This document shows positions 17,612 through 25,741 of a stretch of DNA of 64,000 nucleotides, in pieces. The first letter of the stretch is position 1; each line of letters starts with the position of its first letter. The stretch is taken from positions 666,899 through 730,898 of the forward strand of contig NZ_JAIEUI010000001.1 in assembly GCF_022234545.1 (NCBI RefSeq). The letters run 5' to 3'. A model generated the notes under the pieces. The model did no database searches and was not told the DNA's origin. It worked only from the letters and a program-made list of their open reading frames with translations. The translations under genes were made by a program, and so were the position numbers. This stretch comes from Paenibacillus piscarius. GTDB taxonomy: Bacteria > Bacillota > Bacilli > Paenibacillales > Paenibacillaceae.

Positions 17612-17930
17612 CCGACTACCTTGGGCTGGCGTGAGGCATGTGAGCGGAATGTAATCGAAAAACCGACTACATTGGGCTGGCGTGAGGCGTGTGAGCGGAA
17701 TGTAATCGAAAAACCGACTACATTGGGCCAGCGTGAGGCGTGTGAGCGGAATGTAATCGAAAAACCGACCACATTGGGCTGGCGTGAGGCGTGTGAACGG
17801 AATGTAATCGAAAAACCGACCACATTGGGCCAGCGTGAGGCGCGTGAGCGGAATGTAATCGAAAAACCGCACACAACCGGCCCGCACGAGGGTGCCACAA
17901 GCAGGGTGTGTGCGGAAAACTGAACACTCC
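17612..17930. repeat. Tandem array of a 51-bp palindrome-bearing repeat (array 1)
   Basis: Five near-identical 51-bp units begin at 17612, 17663, 17714, 17765 and 17816, and a degenerate sixth lies around 17867-17930. Each carries an imperfect hairpin: AATGTA, one unpaired base, TCG, loop AAAAAC, CGA, one unpaired base, TACATT (hairpins start at 17648, 17699, 17750, 17801, 17852). Units differ mainly in GGCTGG versus GGCCAG and TACATT versus CACATT. Since 51 is a multiple of three, reading frames stay open through the array on both strands, but they encode only the repeat. A related array lies at 38972-39230. The stretch 17930-18018 shows nothing further. Confidence 0.85.
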
Positions 17931-18018
17931 GCCAGAAAGCAGACGGCTGAAGAGCGGGTGGGGCCGCAAAGGAGGGTGCGTGTTACCCCAGAGCGTTCAC
18001 CGTTCGACAGATTTACGT

Positions 18019-18690
18019 CTATCGCCCCGCTAATTCGCTCTCCAGAAGGCGGGCGAAACTGCGGGTTGTCTTGCGGATCTGCTGCGCTCCGGCGATGGCC
18101 GAGATCACAGAGATCCCGTCCGCTCCGGCGCGGATGACCGGCGGCGCATTGTCCACGGTGATTCCGCCGATGCCCACCACAGGAATGGACAGGCCGCTGC
18201 TCCGCAGCTCTTCAATGACCGCCGTTCCCCGGACGGGCTCTGCATCGTCCTTGGAGGCGGTAGGGTAGACCGGACCGACCCCGAGATAATCCGCTCCGTC
18301 AGCAATTGCCTGCTGCGCTTCTATCAGGCTGTGGGCGGACACCCCGATGATCTTGTGATTCCCAAGCCGCTCCCGGATCTGCCGGGCCGGCAGATCATCC
18401 TGGCCGACATGAATGCCGTCCGCGTCCAGCGCGGCTGCAAGCTCCAGATCATCATTGACGATGAAGGGAATCTGATGGGCGTGGCAGATTTGCCGGAGCT
18501 GCTTCCCCAGCGCGAGCCGGCCGGTGCCGGTGAGGGCCGCAGGACCCTTTTCACGGAATTGGAACAGGGTGATCCCGCCCTCTGCCGCCGCTGTCAAGGT
18601 GTCCGCCGGAGAGAGCCGGCAGTTGACACTGCCCATGATGAAGTAGAGCTTCAGCAGTCTGCGTATTTCTTCGCTGTCGATCCGGCTCAC
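18019..18690 (-). CDS. thiE: Thiamine-phosphate synthase
   Basis: Joins hydroxymethylpyrimidine diphosphate and thiazole phosphate into thiamine phosphate. It is a TIM barrel of 223 residues with the recognisable blocks QFREKG (about 45-50), VNDDLELAAALDADGIHVGQDDLP, GVSAHS, GVGPVYPT and GIGGI. It is the last gene of the minus-strand thiamin operon and its start overlaps the end of thiD by 4 nt. Expression should follow the TPP riboswitch near 23175. Confidence 0.94.
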   Translation of the reverse strand: MSRIDSEEIRRLLKLYFIMGSVNCRLSPADTLTAAAEGGITLFQFREKGPAALTGTGRLALGKQLRQICHAHQIPFIVNDDLELAAALDADGIHVGQDDLPARQIRERLGNHKIIGVSAHSLIEAQQAIADGADYLGVGPVYPTASKDDAEPVRGTAVIEELRSSGLSIPVVGIGGITVDNAPPVIRAGADGISVISAIAGAQQIRKTTRSFARLLESELAGR

Positions 18691-19517
18691 CGCTGCTCCC
18701 CCCTTAACCGCATGCGGTTTCCGTAAGCAAAATGATTGGTCGGACCCTGGCCGGCCCCGATGCTCAGACCATCCTCAATCGCCGCCTGAATGAAATCCTT
18801 GGCTAATTGCACCGCTTCAGGCATGGAGTGTCCGCCCGCCAGCGCTGCCGTAACCGCCGCCGAGAAGGTGCAGCCGGTGCCGTGGGTATGACGGGTCTCA
18901 ATCCGCGGACTGGACAGATACTTGAACTCCTGCCCGTCGTAGAGCAGATCGACCGCTTCATCTCCCTCCGGGCCATGACCGCCCTTCAAAACGATATATT
19001 TGGGACCCATCGCATACAGAACCCTGGCCGCTTGCTCTCTGTCCCCGCGTCCCTGAATCTTCATGCCGGTCAGCATCTCGGCTTCCGGAAGATTGGGGGT
19101 GATGGCGAGCGACAGCGGCAGCAGGCTGGTAATCAGCGCGTCCACCGCTTCCTGGAGCAGCAGCTGGGAGCCGCCCTTAGCCACCATGACCGGGTCAATT
19201 ATGAGCTGCTGCTGCCAGCCGAATTGCTTCACCTTGGCGGCGACCACGCGGATAATCTCGCTGCTGAACAGCATCCCTGTCTTGATGGCATCCGGCGGCA
19301 GGTCGCTGCCCACCGCTTCGAGCTGGGCCGCCACCGCTTCCGGGTCCAGCGGATAGACCCCGTGAACGCCAAGGGTGTTCTGTGCGGTAATTGCGGTCAG
19401 AGCGGACATGCCGTAGACGCCAAGCTCCTGAAACGTCTTCAGATCCGCCTGAATCCCCGCGCCCCCGCCGCTGTCAGACCCGGCGATCGTCAATGCTTTG
19501 CGTATGCTGGTGGTCAT
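18687..19517 (-). CDS. thiD: Hydroxymethylpyrimidine/phosphomethylpyrimidine kinase
   Basis: Phosphorylates HMP and then HMP phosphate for thiamine synthesis. It is a ribokinase-fold enzyme of 276 residues with the substrate block AGSDSGGGAGIQADLKTF near the N-terminus, NLPEAEMLTG, the GGHG glycine turn, and the catalytic anion-hole motif HGTGCTFSAA. Upstream sequence reads AAAAGGAGAATG on the minus strand, giving a strong ribosome site. It lies 33 bp after thiM and overlaps thiE. Confidence 0.94.
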   Translation of the reverse strand: MTTSIRKALTIAGSDSGGGAGIQADLKTFQELGVYGMSALTAITAQNTLGVHGVYPLDPEAVAAQLEAVGSDLPPDAIKTGMLFSSEIIRVVAAKVKQFGWQQQLIIDPVMVAKGGSQLLLQEAVDALITSLLPLSLAITPNLPEAEMLTGMKIQGRGDREQAARVLYAMGPKYIVLKGGHGPEGDEAVDLLYDGQEFKYLSSPRIETRHTHGTGCTFSAAVTAALAGGHSMPEAVQLAKDFIQAAIEDGLSIGAGQGPTNHFAYGNRMRLRGEQR

Positions 19518-19550
19518 TTTGTGTACATTCTCCTTTTGGGTAGTAAGGTT

Positions 19551-20351
19551 CTATTGTCCGAGCAAGATCAGCCGGGAACGGCTGCTGTAGAGCTCTGGAG
19601 TTACCAGGGACAGCTGGTTCAGGAACTGGGTCTGGAAGCTGCCCGGCCCCTGTCCCTCCGCCGCTTCAGCGGCAAGCTCGGCAGCTACACCATAGAATGA
19701 GATGGCTTCGGCCGCAGCGTCCAGCGCGTTACCGCCGCTTACAGCCAGGAATGCGCCAACCACCGCACTAAGCAGGCAGCCGGTGCCTGTAACCTGGGTG
19801 AGAATGGGATGGCCATTGCTGGCAATATACGTGCGCGTGCCATCAGTGATTACATCCTCTTTACCAGTAATGATGACGACACAGTTCAGCTTCTGTGCGG
19901 CTTTGACTGCCAGGGCTACAGCATCGCCCTCGCCTGACCCGGCATCGACACCCTTGCTGGCCCAGCTCTCCCCGGCGACGTTGGCCACCTCGGCGACATT
20001 GCCGCGCAGAGCGGTCAGCTGAAGTCCGCCGAGCAGCTTCGCAGTCACCTCCGTGCGGTAAGCGGTAGCGCCTGCACCGACGGGATCAAGCACCAGCGGA
20101 ACGCCCTGCCGGTTCGCCGCCTGCCCGGCCTTGAGCATGGAAGCGATGGCAGCGTCGTTCAGCGTACCGATATTCAGCACAACGGCTCCGGCCATTGCCG
20201 CCACATCCGCGACCTCTTCGGGCGCATCGGCCATGAAGGGGGACGCCCCCAGGGCAAGCAGCCCGTTCGCCGTGAAGCCCGCGACCACGATATTCGTAAT
20301 ATTATGTACCAGCGGGTTCGCCTGGCGTACCTTGGTTAGAAATGACATCAT
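19551..20351 (-). CDS. thiM: Hydroxyethylthiazole kinase
   Basis: Salvages thiazole by phosphorylating hydroxyethylthiazole. It is a ribokinase-like enzyme of 266 residues with the signature [28 protein letters not shown] at the start (first block NPLVHNITN, second ALGASPFM), LDPVGAGAT, the RGN block, and the catalytic [10 protein letters not shown]. Two adjacent ATG codons (20351 and 20348) both fit behind AGGAGG; the first is used here. It sits between thiY and thiD in the TPP-controlled operon. Confidence 0.94.
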   Translation of the reverse strand: MMSFLTKVRQANPLVHNITNIVVAGFTANGLLALGASPFMADAPEEVADVAAMAGAVVLNIGTLNDAAIASMLKAGQAANRQGVPLVLDPVGAGATAYRTEVTAKLLGGLQLTALRGNVAEVANVAGESWASKGVDAGSGEGDAVALAVKAAQKLNCVVIITGKEDVITDGTRTYIASNGHPILTQVTGTGCLLSAVVGAFLAVSGGNALDAAAEAISFYGVAAELAAEAAEGQGPGSFQTQFLNQLSLVTPELYSSRSRLILLGQ

Positions 20352-20378
20352 GATTCCTCCTGATAAGTGTTATTCAAT

Positions 20379-21467
20379 TTATTCTGCCAGATTGACAAAA
20401 GCATCCTTGCTCCCGCCATCCTCTGCCAGCAAACCGCTCTCCTTCAGCCACTTGCCCACCTTCTCCCACGAAGCCTTCTCCTGATAGCCGAAAGGCTGGG
20501 TGCCTGCATCCATCAGCGGCAGCAGTATCTTAAGGCTGTGCTGCTCAATATCTTCATCCAGCGGGGCAGTGTCCTCCTGATGGGCAAGCAGCAGCTTCAA
20601 GGCCGCGTCCGGGTTCGCCGCAACGAATTGCTGGCCCTTGCCGATCGCCTTCACGAACCGGCTGTACCCGTCACGGGATTTCTCTAACCCTTGCTCGCTG
20701 GCGACCAGCACCAGCTCATAATAATCAGGGACTCCATAGTCCACGGGGTTGAAGGAGCGGACCAGATGGCCTTCCTTCTCCAGAATCAGCTGCTCATGGT
20801 TAATGAAGCCGCCCATAATACCGTCCACACGGCCGGTGGAGAGGGCAGGAATCAGGTCGAAGCCGACATCGGCCAGCTTCAAGGTGGCAGGATCACCGCC
20901 GTCACTCTGTACCATCGTATTCAGCATGGCTTCATACAGGGGAACAGAGGAATATCCGGCCTGTTTGCCTGCGAGATCAGCAGGCCGGGTGATTCCGCTA
21001 TCCTCTGCAACCATAAGATGGTTCAGCGGGTGCCGGACCAGGGCGGCGATGGACCGGACTGGAATCTGTTCATCTCTGGCCAGCAGCACCTGTGGCTGAT
21101 AGCTGAGCGCCAAATCGACCTTCCCGGCGGCTACAAGCCTCAGTGCATCGTTCGTGTCTGCAGGCATCTGAATCTCCACGTCCAATCCCGCTTCGGCAAA
21201 ATAACCTTCAGCCTGCGCCGCATACAGAAACGAATGGACGGCATTCGGATACCAGTCAAGCATAATTGACAGCTTCTGTGCGGCTACGCCGGCCCCGGAC
21301 TCAGGGGCGGCAGCGGATGCGTTCTTGGACCCGGCAGCAGAAGGCTGGTCAGTGCTGCTGCAGCCGCCCAGGAGCAGCAGCGTACATAAGATGAATACAT
21401 AGAACAGAGAAAGGGATGGCCTCGATGAGCCATTTTCAGGATTGCGGTTATAACGGAATGGGGTCAT
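20379..21467 (-). CDS. thiY: Thiamin-precursor ABC transporter, substrate-binding lipoprotein
   Basis: An NMT1/THI5-like solute-binding protein of 362 residues, expected to capture an HMP-type pyrimidine precursor outside the cell. The signal peptide ends in a lipobox LLGGC. The mature part starts after a Ser/Ala-rich spacer with KLSIMLDWYPNAVHSFLYAAQAEGYF (first half KLSIMLDWYPN), the hallmark of the family. The start at 21467 gives an ATGA overlap with thiX and has AGAGGA upstream; the longer in-frame extension would lack a signal-peptide start. Its place beside thiX/thiZ and behind a TPP riboswitch supports the thiamin assignment over other NMT1-family substrates. Confidence 0.88.
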   Translation of the reverse strand: MTPFRYNRNPENGSSRPSLSLFYVFILCTLLLLGGCSSTDQPSAAGSKNASAAAPESGAGVAAQKLSIMLDWYPNAVHSFLYAAQAEGYFAEAGLDVEIQMPADTNDALRLVAAGKVDLALSYQPQVLLARDEQIPVRSIAALVRHPLNHLMVAEDSGITRPADLAGKQAGYSSVPLYEAMLNTMVQSDGGDPATLKLADVGFDLIPALSTGRVDGIMGGFINHEQLILEKEGHLVRSFNPVDYGVPDYYELVLVASEQGLEKSRDGYSRFVKAIGKGQQFVAANPDAALKLLLAHQEDTAPLDEDIEQHSLKILLPLMDAGTQPFGYQEKASWEKVGKWLKESGLLAEDGGSKDAFVNLAE

Positions 21468-22237
21468 GAATAATGTCCTCTTTTCTTCAAAATAATCTTC
21501 TCCAGCCCGGCAACACACAGGAACAGCACGATGCCCATGACAGACAGAAGCACAACGGCAGCGAACATCTCGGCGCTATGGAGATTGCCGGCCATCCGGC
21601 GGCTGAAATAGCCGAGTCCCCGGCTGCCTCCCAGCCATTCCCCGAGCGTTGCGCCGATCACGCAATACACCACCGACAGCTTCAGGCCGGAGAACAAGGA
21701 GGGCAGAGCCAGCGGCACGGCCACCTTGCGGAGGATCTGCCAGCGGTTCGCGCCTAATGTCAGCAGCAGATGGCTGTAGGCGTCCGTATTCTTGGACAAT
21801 CCGTCATAGGCACCGATGACCACCGGGAAAAAGGCAGTCAGGAAGACAATTGCGACCTTACTCCACAAGGTGTAGCCGAACCACATGATGAACAGCGGCG
21901 ACAGGGCGATCAGCGGGACAGTCTGGCTCATAATCAGCAGCGGGTACAATGCTGTGGCCAGCGGACGGAACAGGTGCATCAGCGTACCCAGCAGGCATCC
22001 GCAGATCACGGACAGGGCGAAGCCTGTCAGCACCTCCAGCAGTGTGGCCGGCAGGTGCAGCCCGAACAGCAGACGGCGGTCTTCAACCAAAGCCAGCCAG
22101 ATGGCAGACGGGGCGGGCAGGATGAACGGAGGAACCAGACCCAGGCGCGCCACCGTCTCCCAAACCGCAAGCGTCAAGTAAGTAAGCAGGACGGAGGGGC
22201 CGTAACTCCTGAGCAGCCTTTTAGCTGCGGTGTTCAT
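21464..22237 (-). CDS. thiX: Thiamin-precursor ABC transporter, permease
   Basis: A 257-residue BPD-type permease of the SsuC/TauC family with about six membrane helices. The cytoplasmic coupling loop (EAA motif) reads TLGANRWQILRKVAVPLALPSLFSGLK. It overlaps thiZ by 17 nt and thiY by 4 nt, so the three transporter subunits are translationally coupled. The thiamin role rests on operon context. Confidence 0.88.
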   Translation of the reverse strand: MNTAAKRLLRSYGPSVLLTYLTLAVWETVARLGLVPPFILPAPSAIWLALVEDRRLLFGLHLPATLLEVLTGFALSVICGCLLGTLMHLFRPLATALYPLLIMSQTVPLIALSPLFIMWFGYTLWSKVAIVFLTAFFPVVIGAYDGLSKNTDAYSHLLLTLGANRWQILRKVAVPLALPSLFSGLKLSVVYCVIGATLGEWLGGSRGLGYFSRRMAGNLHSAEMFAAVVLLSVMGIVLFLCVAGLEKIILKKRGHYS

Positions 22238-22988
22238 ACAGCATCATCTCCAGATCCCGGCGCAGAGCGGCGAATTGCGGTTCATAGCTCAGACTGTGGT
22301 GGCGCGGACGCGGAAGACCGGGGGAATACTCCTGAATTCCGTCCCCGTCCGGTCCGGTCAGCAGATAGATCCGGTCGCTGAGCAGCAGTGCCTCCTCCAG
22401 ATCGTGGGTGATGAACAGCACGGTCTTATCCAGCTCTGACCATAGCTCCAGCAGCCAGAGCTGAAGGGAGCGCCTGGTAATGGCATCAAGTGCCCCAAAC
22501 GGCTCGTCCAGCAGCATCAGCTCATTCCCGGCAGCGACCGTTCGCAGAACCGCCACCCGCTGGCGCATACCCCCAGACAGCTCATGCGGATATGCGCCTT
22601 CAGCCTCCGCCAGCCCGAAGCGGTGCAGCAGGGTGCGGATCTCAGCGGCGGCGTTAACTTTGGAGCCGCGGCGCTTCAGCTCCCATGGCAGCAGGCAATT
22701 GTCCAGCACTGTTCTCCAAGGCAGCAGCAGATCCTGCTGCGGCATATATGCGACCTGGCCCAGTCTAGCGGCCGAAGAGGCTGTAACTTTCCCGTTCAGC
22801 GCAACGGTGCCGCTGCTTGGCTCAAGCAGGCCGGCGATGATTCGGAATAAGGTGCTTTTGCCGCAGCCGCTGGCCCCGACAATCGAGATGAATTCCCCGC
22901 GGCGCACCTGCATGGAGAGCCTGGAGAACACCGGAGTGCCGGAAGGCGGGGAACCGAAGGTATAAGACAGATTAGTAATATTAATCAT
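22221..22988 (-). CDS. thiZ: Thiamin-precursor ABC transporter, ATP-binding protein
   Basis: A 255-residue cytoplasmic ATPase of the SsuB/TauB type. Motifs are Walker A GASGCGKST, Q-loop YMPQQDLLLPW, signature LSGGMRQR, Walker B LMLLDEPFGALDA and His-loop FITHDLEEAL. It is the first coding gene after the TPP riboswitch and its terminator, which makes transporter expression the most directly riboswitch-controlled step of the operon. Confidence 0.9.
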   Translation of the reverse strand: MINITNLSYTFGSPPSGTPVFSRLSMQVRRGEFISIVGASGCGKSTLFRIIAGLLEPSSGTVALNGKVTASSAARLGQVAYMPQQDLLLPWRTVLDNCLLPWELKRRGSKVNAAAEIRTLLHRFGLAEAEGAYPHELSGGMRQRVAVLRTVAAGNELMLLDEPFGALDAITRRSLQLWLLELWSELDKTVLFITHDLEEALLLSDRIYLLTGPDGDGIQEYSPGLPRPRHHSLSYEPQFAALRRDLEMMLYEHRS

Positions 22989-23034
22989 CCGGCAGAATGC
23001 AGCCCTCCTTGGCGTGGAATAACAGCCATACGAA

Positions 23035-23078
23035 CAACAAAAAAGCCCCGTTCATTCCCGGAGGAGGTGAAGGGGGCT
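23035..23078 (-). terminator. Riboswitch-controlled terminator of the thiamin operon
   Basis: On the minus strand AGCCCC and GGGGCT form a stem closing a G/C-rich loop, followed by TTTTTTG. It lies between the TPP aptamer and thiZ, so TPP binding probably favours termination. Confidence 0.8.
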
Positions 23079-23129
23079 GAAGGTACAGTCAGTCGCAGCG
23101 GCAGAACGCACGGCACTACTACACTCTTC

Positions 23130-23222
23130 TGCTCCACTTCCCTCCGCTGGCATGACCCAGATCAGGTTCCAAGGGTCCGAAGCGTAAGCTTCGTCTCAGT
23201 CGTGCGACTCCCCTAGTGAAAT
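23130..23222 (-). promoter_or_regulatory. TPP riboswitch (THI element)
   Basis: On the minus strand the leader contains the conserved order ACTAGGGGAGTCG, CTGAGA, GGACCCTTGGAACCTGATC and GGGTCATGCCAGCGGAGGGAAG, which are the P2/P4 and pyrimidine/pyrophosphate sensor segments of the thiamine pyrophosphate aptamer. It precedes a terminator and the thiZXYMDE genes. Confidence 0.96.
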
Positions 23223-23254
23223 AACAGGTGCTATTGAATTCGTAATTGCTACTT

Positions 23255-23282
23255 AATATATCATAAAATCCCCGGTTGTAAA
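23255..23282 (-). promoter_or_regulatory. Probable promoter of the thiamin operon
   Basis: On the minus strand TTTACA and TATATT are 16 bp apart, roughly 35 bp before the start of the TPP aptamer. It lies within the short gap next to the end of the TetR gene. Confidence 0.6.
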
Positions 23283-23292
23283 GAGCCGGCGG

Positions 23293-23898
23293 TCAGCGTG
23301 CGGTAAGGCCGGTAACAAATAAGGTAACGATTCCCCGGGAGATATCCAGCTTGGAGGCCTGATGCCGCTTCTGTTCATACAGGTACAGATCCGGGCCGAG
23401 CACTGCCACCAGCGCCGCACTGGCGAAGACGGGATCAATGTCGATGATCTCCCCGTTCGCCGCAGCCCGCTGCAGCAGCTCTGTCATAACTTCCCCCAGC
23501 CGCTGGAAAAAAGGATGCTCAAACTGGGTAAGCTGCTTCTTGCCGGTGAACTCGGATTTGATCATATTCAGCAGCTCGGCGTACTGTTCAATGAACCCGG
23601 CGACCTGCTCGATGCAGTGCTGCAATTGTGCAAGCGCTGCTTCTTTTCCTGAAGCTTCAGCTACCTGCAGCTCCAGGCCGGACAGGAACTGCTCTGCACT
23701 GCCCTTCAGCAGGGCAGAACAGATCTCGCCCTTATCCGTGAAGCGGCGGTACAGAGAGCCTTGTCCTATCCCGGCACGCTTGGCAATGCTATACATGCTG
23801 ACGGCTTCCAGCCCGCTCTCATTGAACAGCTCACGGGCCGCTTCAAGAATCCGCTCAACATAAGGATCGGCGGGCTTTGGCGTTTCTGAATGTTTCAT
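23293..23898 (-). CDS. TetR family transcriptional repressor
   Basis: A 201-residue regulator with an N-terminal TetR HTH: RILEAARELFNESGLEAVSMYSIAKRAGIGQGSLYRRF (recognition part GIGQGSLYRRF, about residues 40-50). The C-terminal ligand domain is helical and not assignable. The start at 23898 has AAAGGGG 7 nt upstream; the longer in-frame reading would run across the operator region. It is divergent from an MFS exporter, and two perfect palindromes in the gap are the likely binding sites, so it probably represses the exporter and itself. Confidence 0.9.
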   Translation of the reverse strand: MKHSETPKPADPYVERILEAARELFNESGLEAVSMYSIAKRAGIGQGSLYRRFTDKGEICSALLKGSAEQFLSGLELQVAEASGKEAALAQLQHCIEQVAGFIEQYAELLNMIKSEFTGKKQLTQFEHPFFQRLGEVMTELLQRAAANGEIIDIDPVFASAALVAVLGPDLYLYEQKRHQASKLDISRGIVTLFVTGLTAR

Positions 23899-23920
23899 AA
23901 CGTCCCCTTTCAGAAAATAA

Positions 23921-23949
23921 TTGACAGAACGGACAATTGTCCGTAGACT
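23921..23949 (+). promoter_or_regulatory. Probable promoter of the MFS exporter gene
   Basis: TTGACA and TAGACT are 17 bp apart, and operator 1 (23929-23944) lies almost entirely in the spacer. Repressor binding there would directly block RNA polymerase. Confidence 0.6.
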
Positions 23950-23979
23950 ATAAAATGCAACAACGGACAATTGTCCGTT
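23929..23979. promoter_or_regulatory. Two TetR-type operator palindromes
   Basis: ACGGACAATTGTCCGT (23929-23944) and AACGGACAATTGTCCGTT (23962-23979) are perfect palindromes whose centres are 34 bp apart. They lie in the divergent gap between the TetR and MFS genes. Confidence 0.85.
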
Positions 23980-24058
23980 CATTCATTATCATTCATTATA
24001 TAGAGAAATCTGCCCGCCGGTCAATGCAGGCTGCGGACAGCGCAGGAGGAGAAAAGAG

Positions 24059-25579
24059 ATGGAGCAGACCTTGAAGCAGGACGCGGATTTCCGCCTGTCC
24101 AGTATTCTGGTGCCGCTGCTGGCGATTATTGCCGGCGTATTCATGGTTGTTCTGGACAGCACGGCAATGAATGTGGCCTTGTCGAGGCTGGTGGTGGATT
24201 TCAAGACGGATTTGCATACGCTGCAATGGGTGGTTACAGGCTACATGCTGGCCCAGGCTTCGGTCATTCCGTTGTCCGGCTGGCTGTCTGACCGGTTCGG
24301 AGCCAAGACGGTCTTCCTGACGGCGGTTATTATATTTACTATCGGTTCTATTCTATGCGCTACGCCAAGCAGTGCGGAATGGCTGATCGTCTTCCGTGTC
24401 CTTCAGGGACTTGGCGGAGGCTGTGTTCTGCCGGTTGGTATGGCATACGTCTACAGGCTGGCACCGAAGAGCAAGGTTGGTGTAGTCATGGGGATTATGG
24501 GTATTCCTGTGCTATTCGCCCCGGCGATCGGTCCGGTACTGTCCGGCTGGCTGGTAGAGTACCATTCCTGGCGCTGGATCTTCCTGATTAATATCCCTAT
24601 TGGTATTATCTGTGTGCTGATCGGACTTCGCAAGCTGCCGAGTGCTTCCAGGAACAGTGTTCCGGGTATGGACAAGTTTGGCATGATCCTTGGACCCTTG
24701 GCATTTGCTTCCCTGACGTACGGAGTCAGCCAGGGCGCGCAGAGCTGGACATCAGAGAAGACGCTGACCGGTCTGCTGCTTGGCGGCGTTGCCCTCATCG
24801 CCTTCGTGATTGCCGAGCTGCGCTCAAGTACACCGCTGCTGGAGCTGCGGATTCTGAAGTCGGTGGACTTCAGCACCGGCATTATCGTGCAGTGGATTGC
24901 CCAGTTCGGCCTGTATGGGGCATTGTTCCTGCTGCCGCAATTTCTCCAGCAGGCCCGCGGCTTCGGCGCCTTCGATACCGGGCTGACCCTGCTGCCGCAA
25001 GCCATTGCCTCCGGCCTTATGATGCCGATCGCGGGTATTCTGTTCGACCGGATCGGGGTGCGGTGGCTGGTCGTCTGCGGACTTAGTCTGGTCTCAGGCG
25101 CGCTCTTCCAGTATTCTCATGTCGACCTGAACACACAGAGCCGCGATCTGATCCTGCCGCTGATTATGTGCGGCGCCGGTATGGGGATGATGATGATGCC
25201 GATGAACACCCATCTGCTGAATAAAGCACCAAGCCATCTGGTGAACCGGGTCACTTCGCTGACCAATTCGATGCAGCAGGTGATAACGTCACTAGCCGTG
25301 TCCACGCTGGTTACGATCCTTACAGCGAGAACAACCGCCCGCGCTGCCGAGATGAAGGAAGCTGCCGCCGCTGCCGGCCAGAGTGCTGCCGGAGCGTCCC
25401 AGAGTGCATTGGAGCTGGCGAAGCAGACCGTCCTGTCTCAAGGCTTTGCTGACACCTTCCACATTATGATGTTCGTTGCCATGGGCGGTGCAGTGCTTGG
25501 TCTGCTGCTCCGCCGGGGCCGCCAATTATCTGGCGGGCACCAGAAAGAGCGGGCAGCAGCCGAGATTCCGCACGCGTAA
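24059..25579 (+). CDS. DHA2-family MFS drug exporter (EmrB/QacA type)
   Basis: A 506-residue membrane transporter with about 14 predicted helices, expected to export drugs or cationic compounds using the proton gradient. Family marks are the helix-1 motif VVLDSTAMNVALSRL, motif A GWLSDRFGAKTV and the antiporter motif C region GIPVLFAPAIGPVLSG in helix 5. AGGAGGAGAAA lies just upstream of the ATG. A large loop of Ala-rich sequence precedes the last helix. Expression is probably relieved when the neighbouring TetR protein binds a ligand. Confidence 0.92.
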   Translation: MEQTLKQDADFRLSSILVPLLAIIAGVFMVVLDSTAMNVALSRLVVDFKTDLHTLQWVVTGYMLAQASVIPLSGWLSDRFGAKTVFLTAVIIFTIGSILCATPSSAEWLIVFRVLQGLGGGCVLPVGMAYVYRLAPKSKVGVVMGIMGIPVLFAPAIGPVLSGWLVEYHSWRWIFLINIPIGIICVLIGLRKLPSASRNSVPGMDKFGMILGPLAFASLTYGVSQGAQSWTSEKTLTGLLLGGVALIAFVIAELRSSTPLLELRILKSVDFSTGIIVQWIAQFGLYGALFLLPQFLQQARGFGAFDTGLTLLPQAIASGLMMPIAGILFDRIGVRWLVVCGLSLVSGALFQYSHVDLNTQSRDLILPLIMCGAGMGMMMMPMNTHLLNKAPSHLVNRVTSLTNSMQQVITSLAVSTLVTILTARTTARAAEMKEAAAAAGQSAAGASQSALELAKQTVLSQGFADTFHIMMFVAMGGAVLGLLLRRGRQLSGGHQKERAAAEIPHA

Positions 25580-25612
25580 TAAGGCAGACTTATCATAGCA
25601 TTGAAGACTTAG

Positions 25613-25647
25613 AGCAGCATTCTCCTTTTATGGGGGATGCTGCTTTT
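25613..25647 (+). terminator. Terminator after MFS gene
   Basis: AGCAGCATTCTCC and GGGGGATGCTGCT form a strong stem followed by TTTTT. Confidence 0.85.
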
Positions 25648-25741
25648 TGTGATGCAGATCCGCCATTCGGGGTAAGCTAGTTACTATTCACTTTGCCGGT
25701 GGTCCGGAACTATAGAGAAGATGTGAGAGGGGATTCAGCGA

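Noticed and set aside
17300..17923. Long open reading frames on both strands across the 51-bp repeat array
   Set aside because: They stay open only because the unit is 17 codons long; the product is the repeat itself, and on the + strand the frame overlaps the acetyltransferase in another phase.
17612..17930. Possible CRISPR array
   Set aside because: The 51-bp units repeat over their whole length without unique spacers, and no cas genes are near.
18807..19700. A 297-residue reading frame antisense to thiD and thiM
   Set aside because: It lies over two clear family genes and its product is low-complexity with no family similarity; high GC produces such frames.
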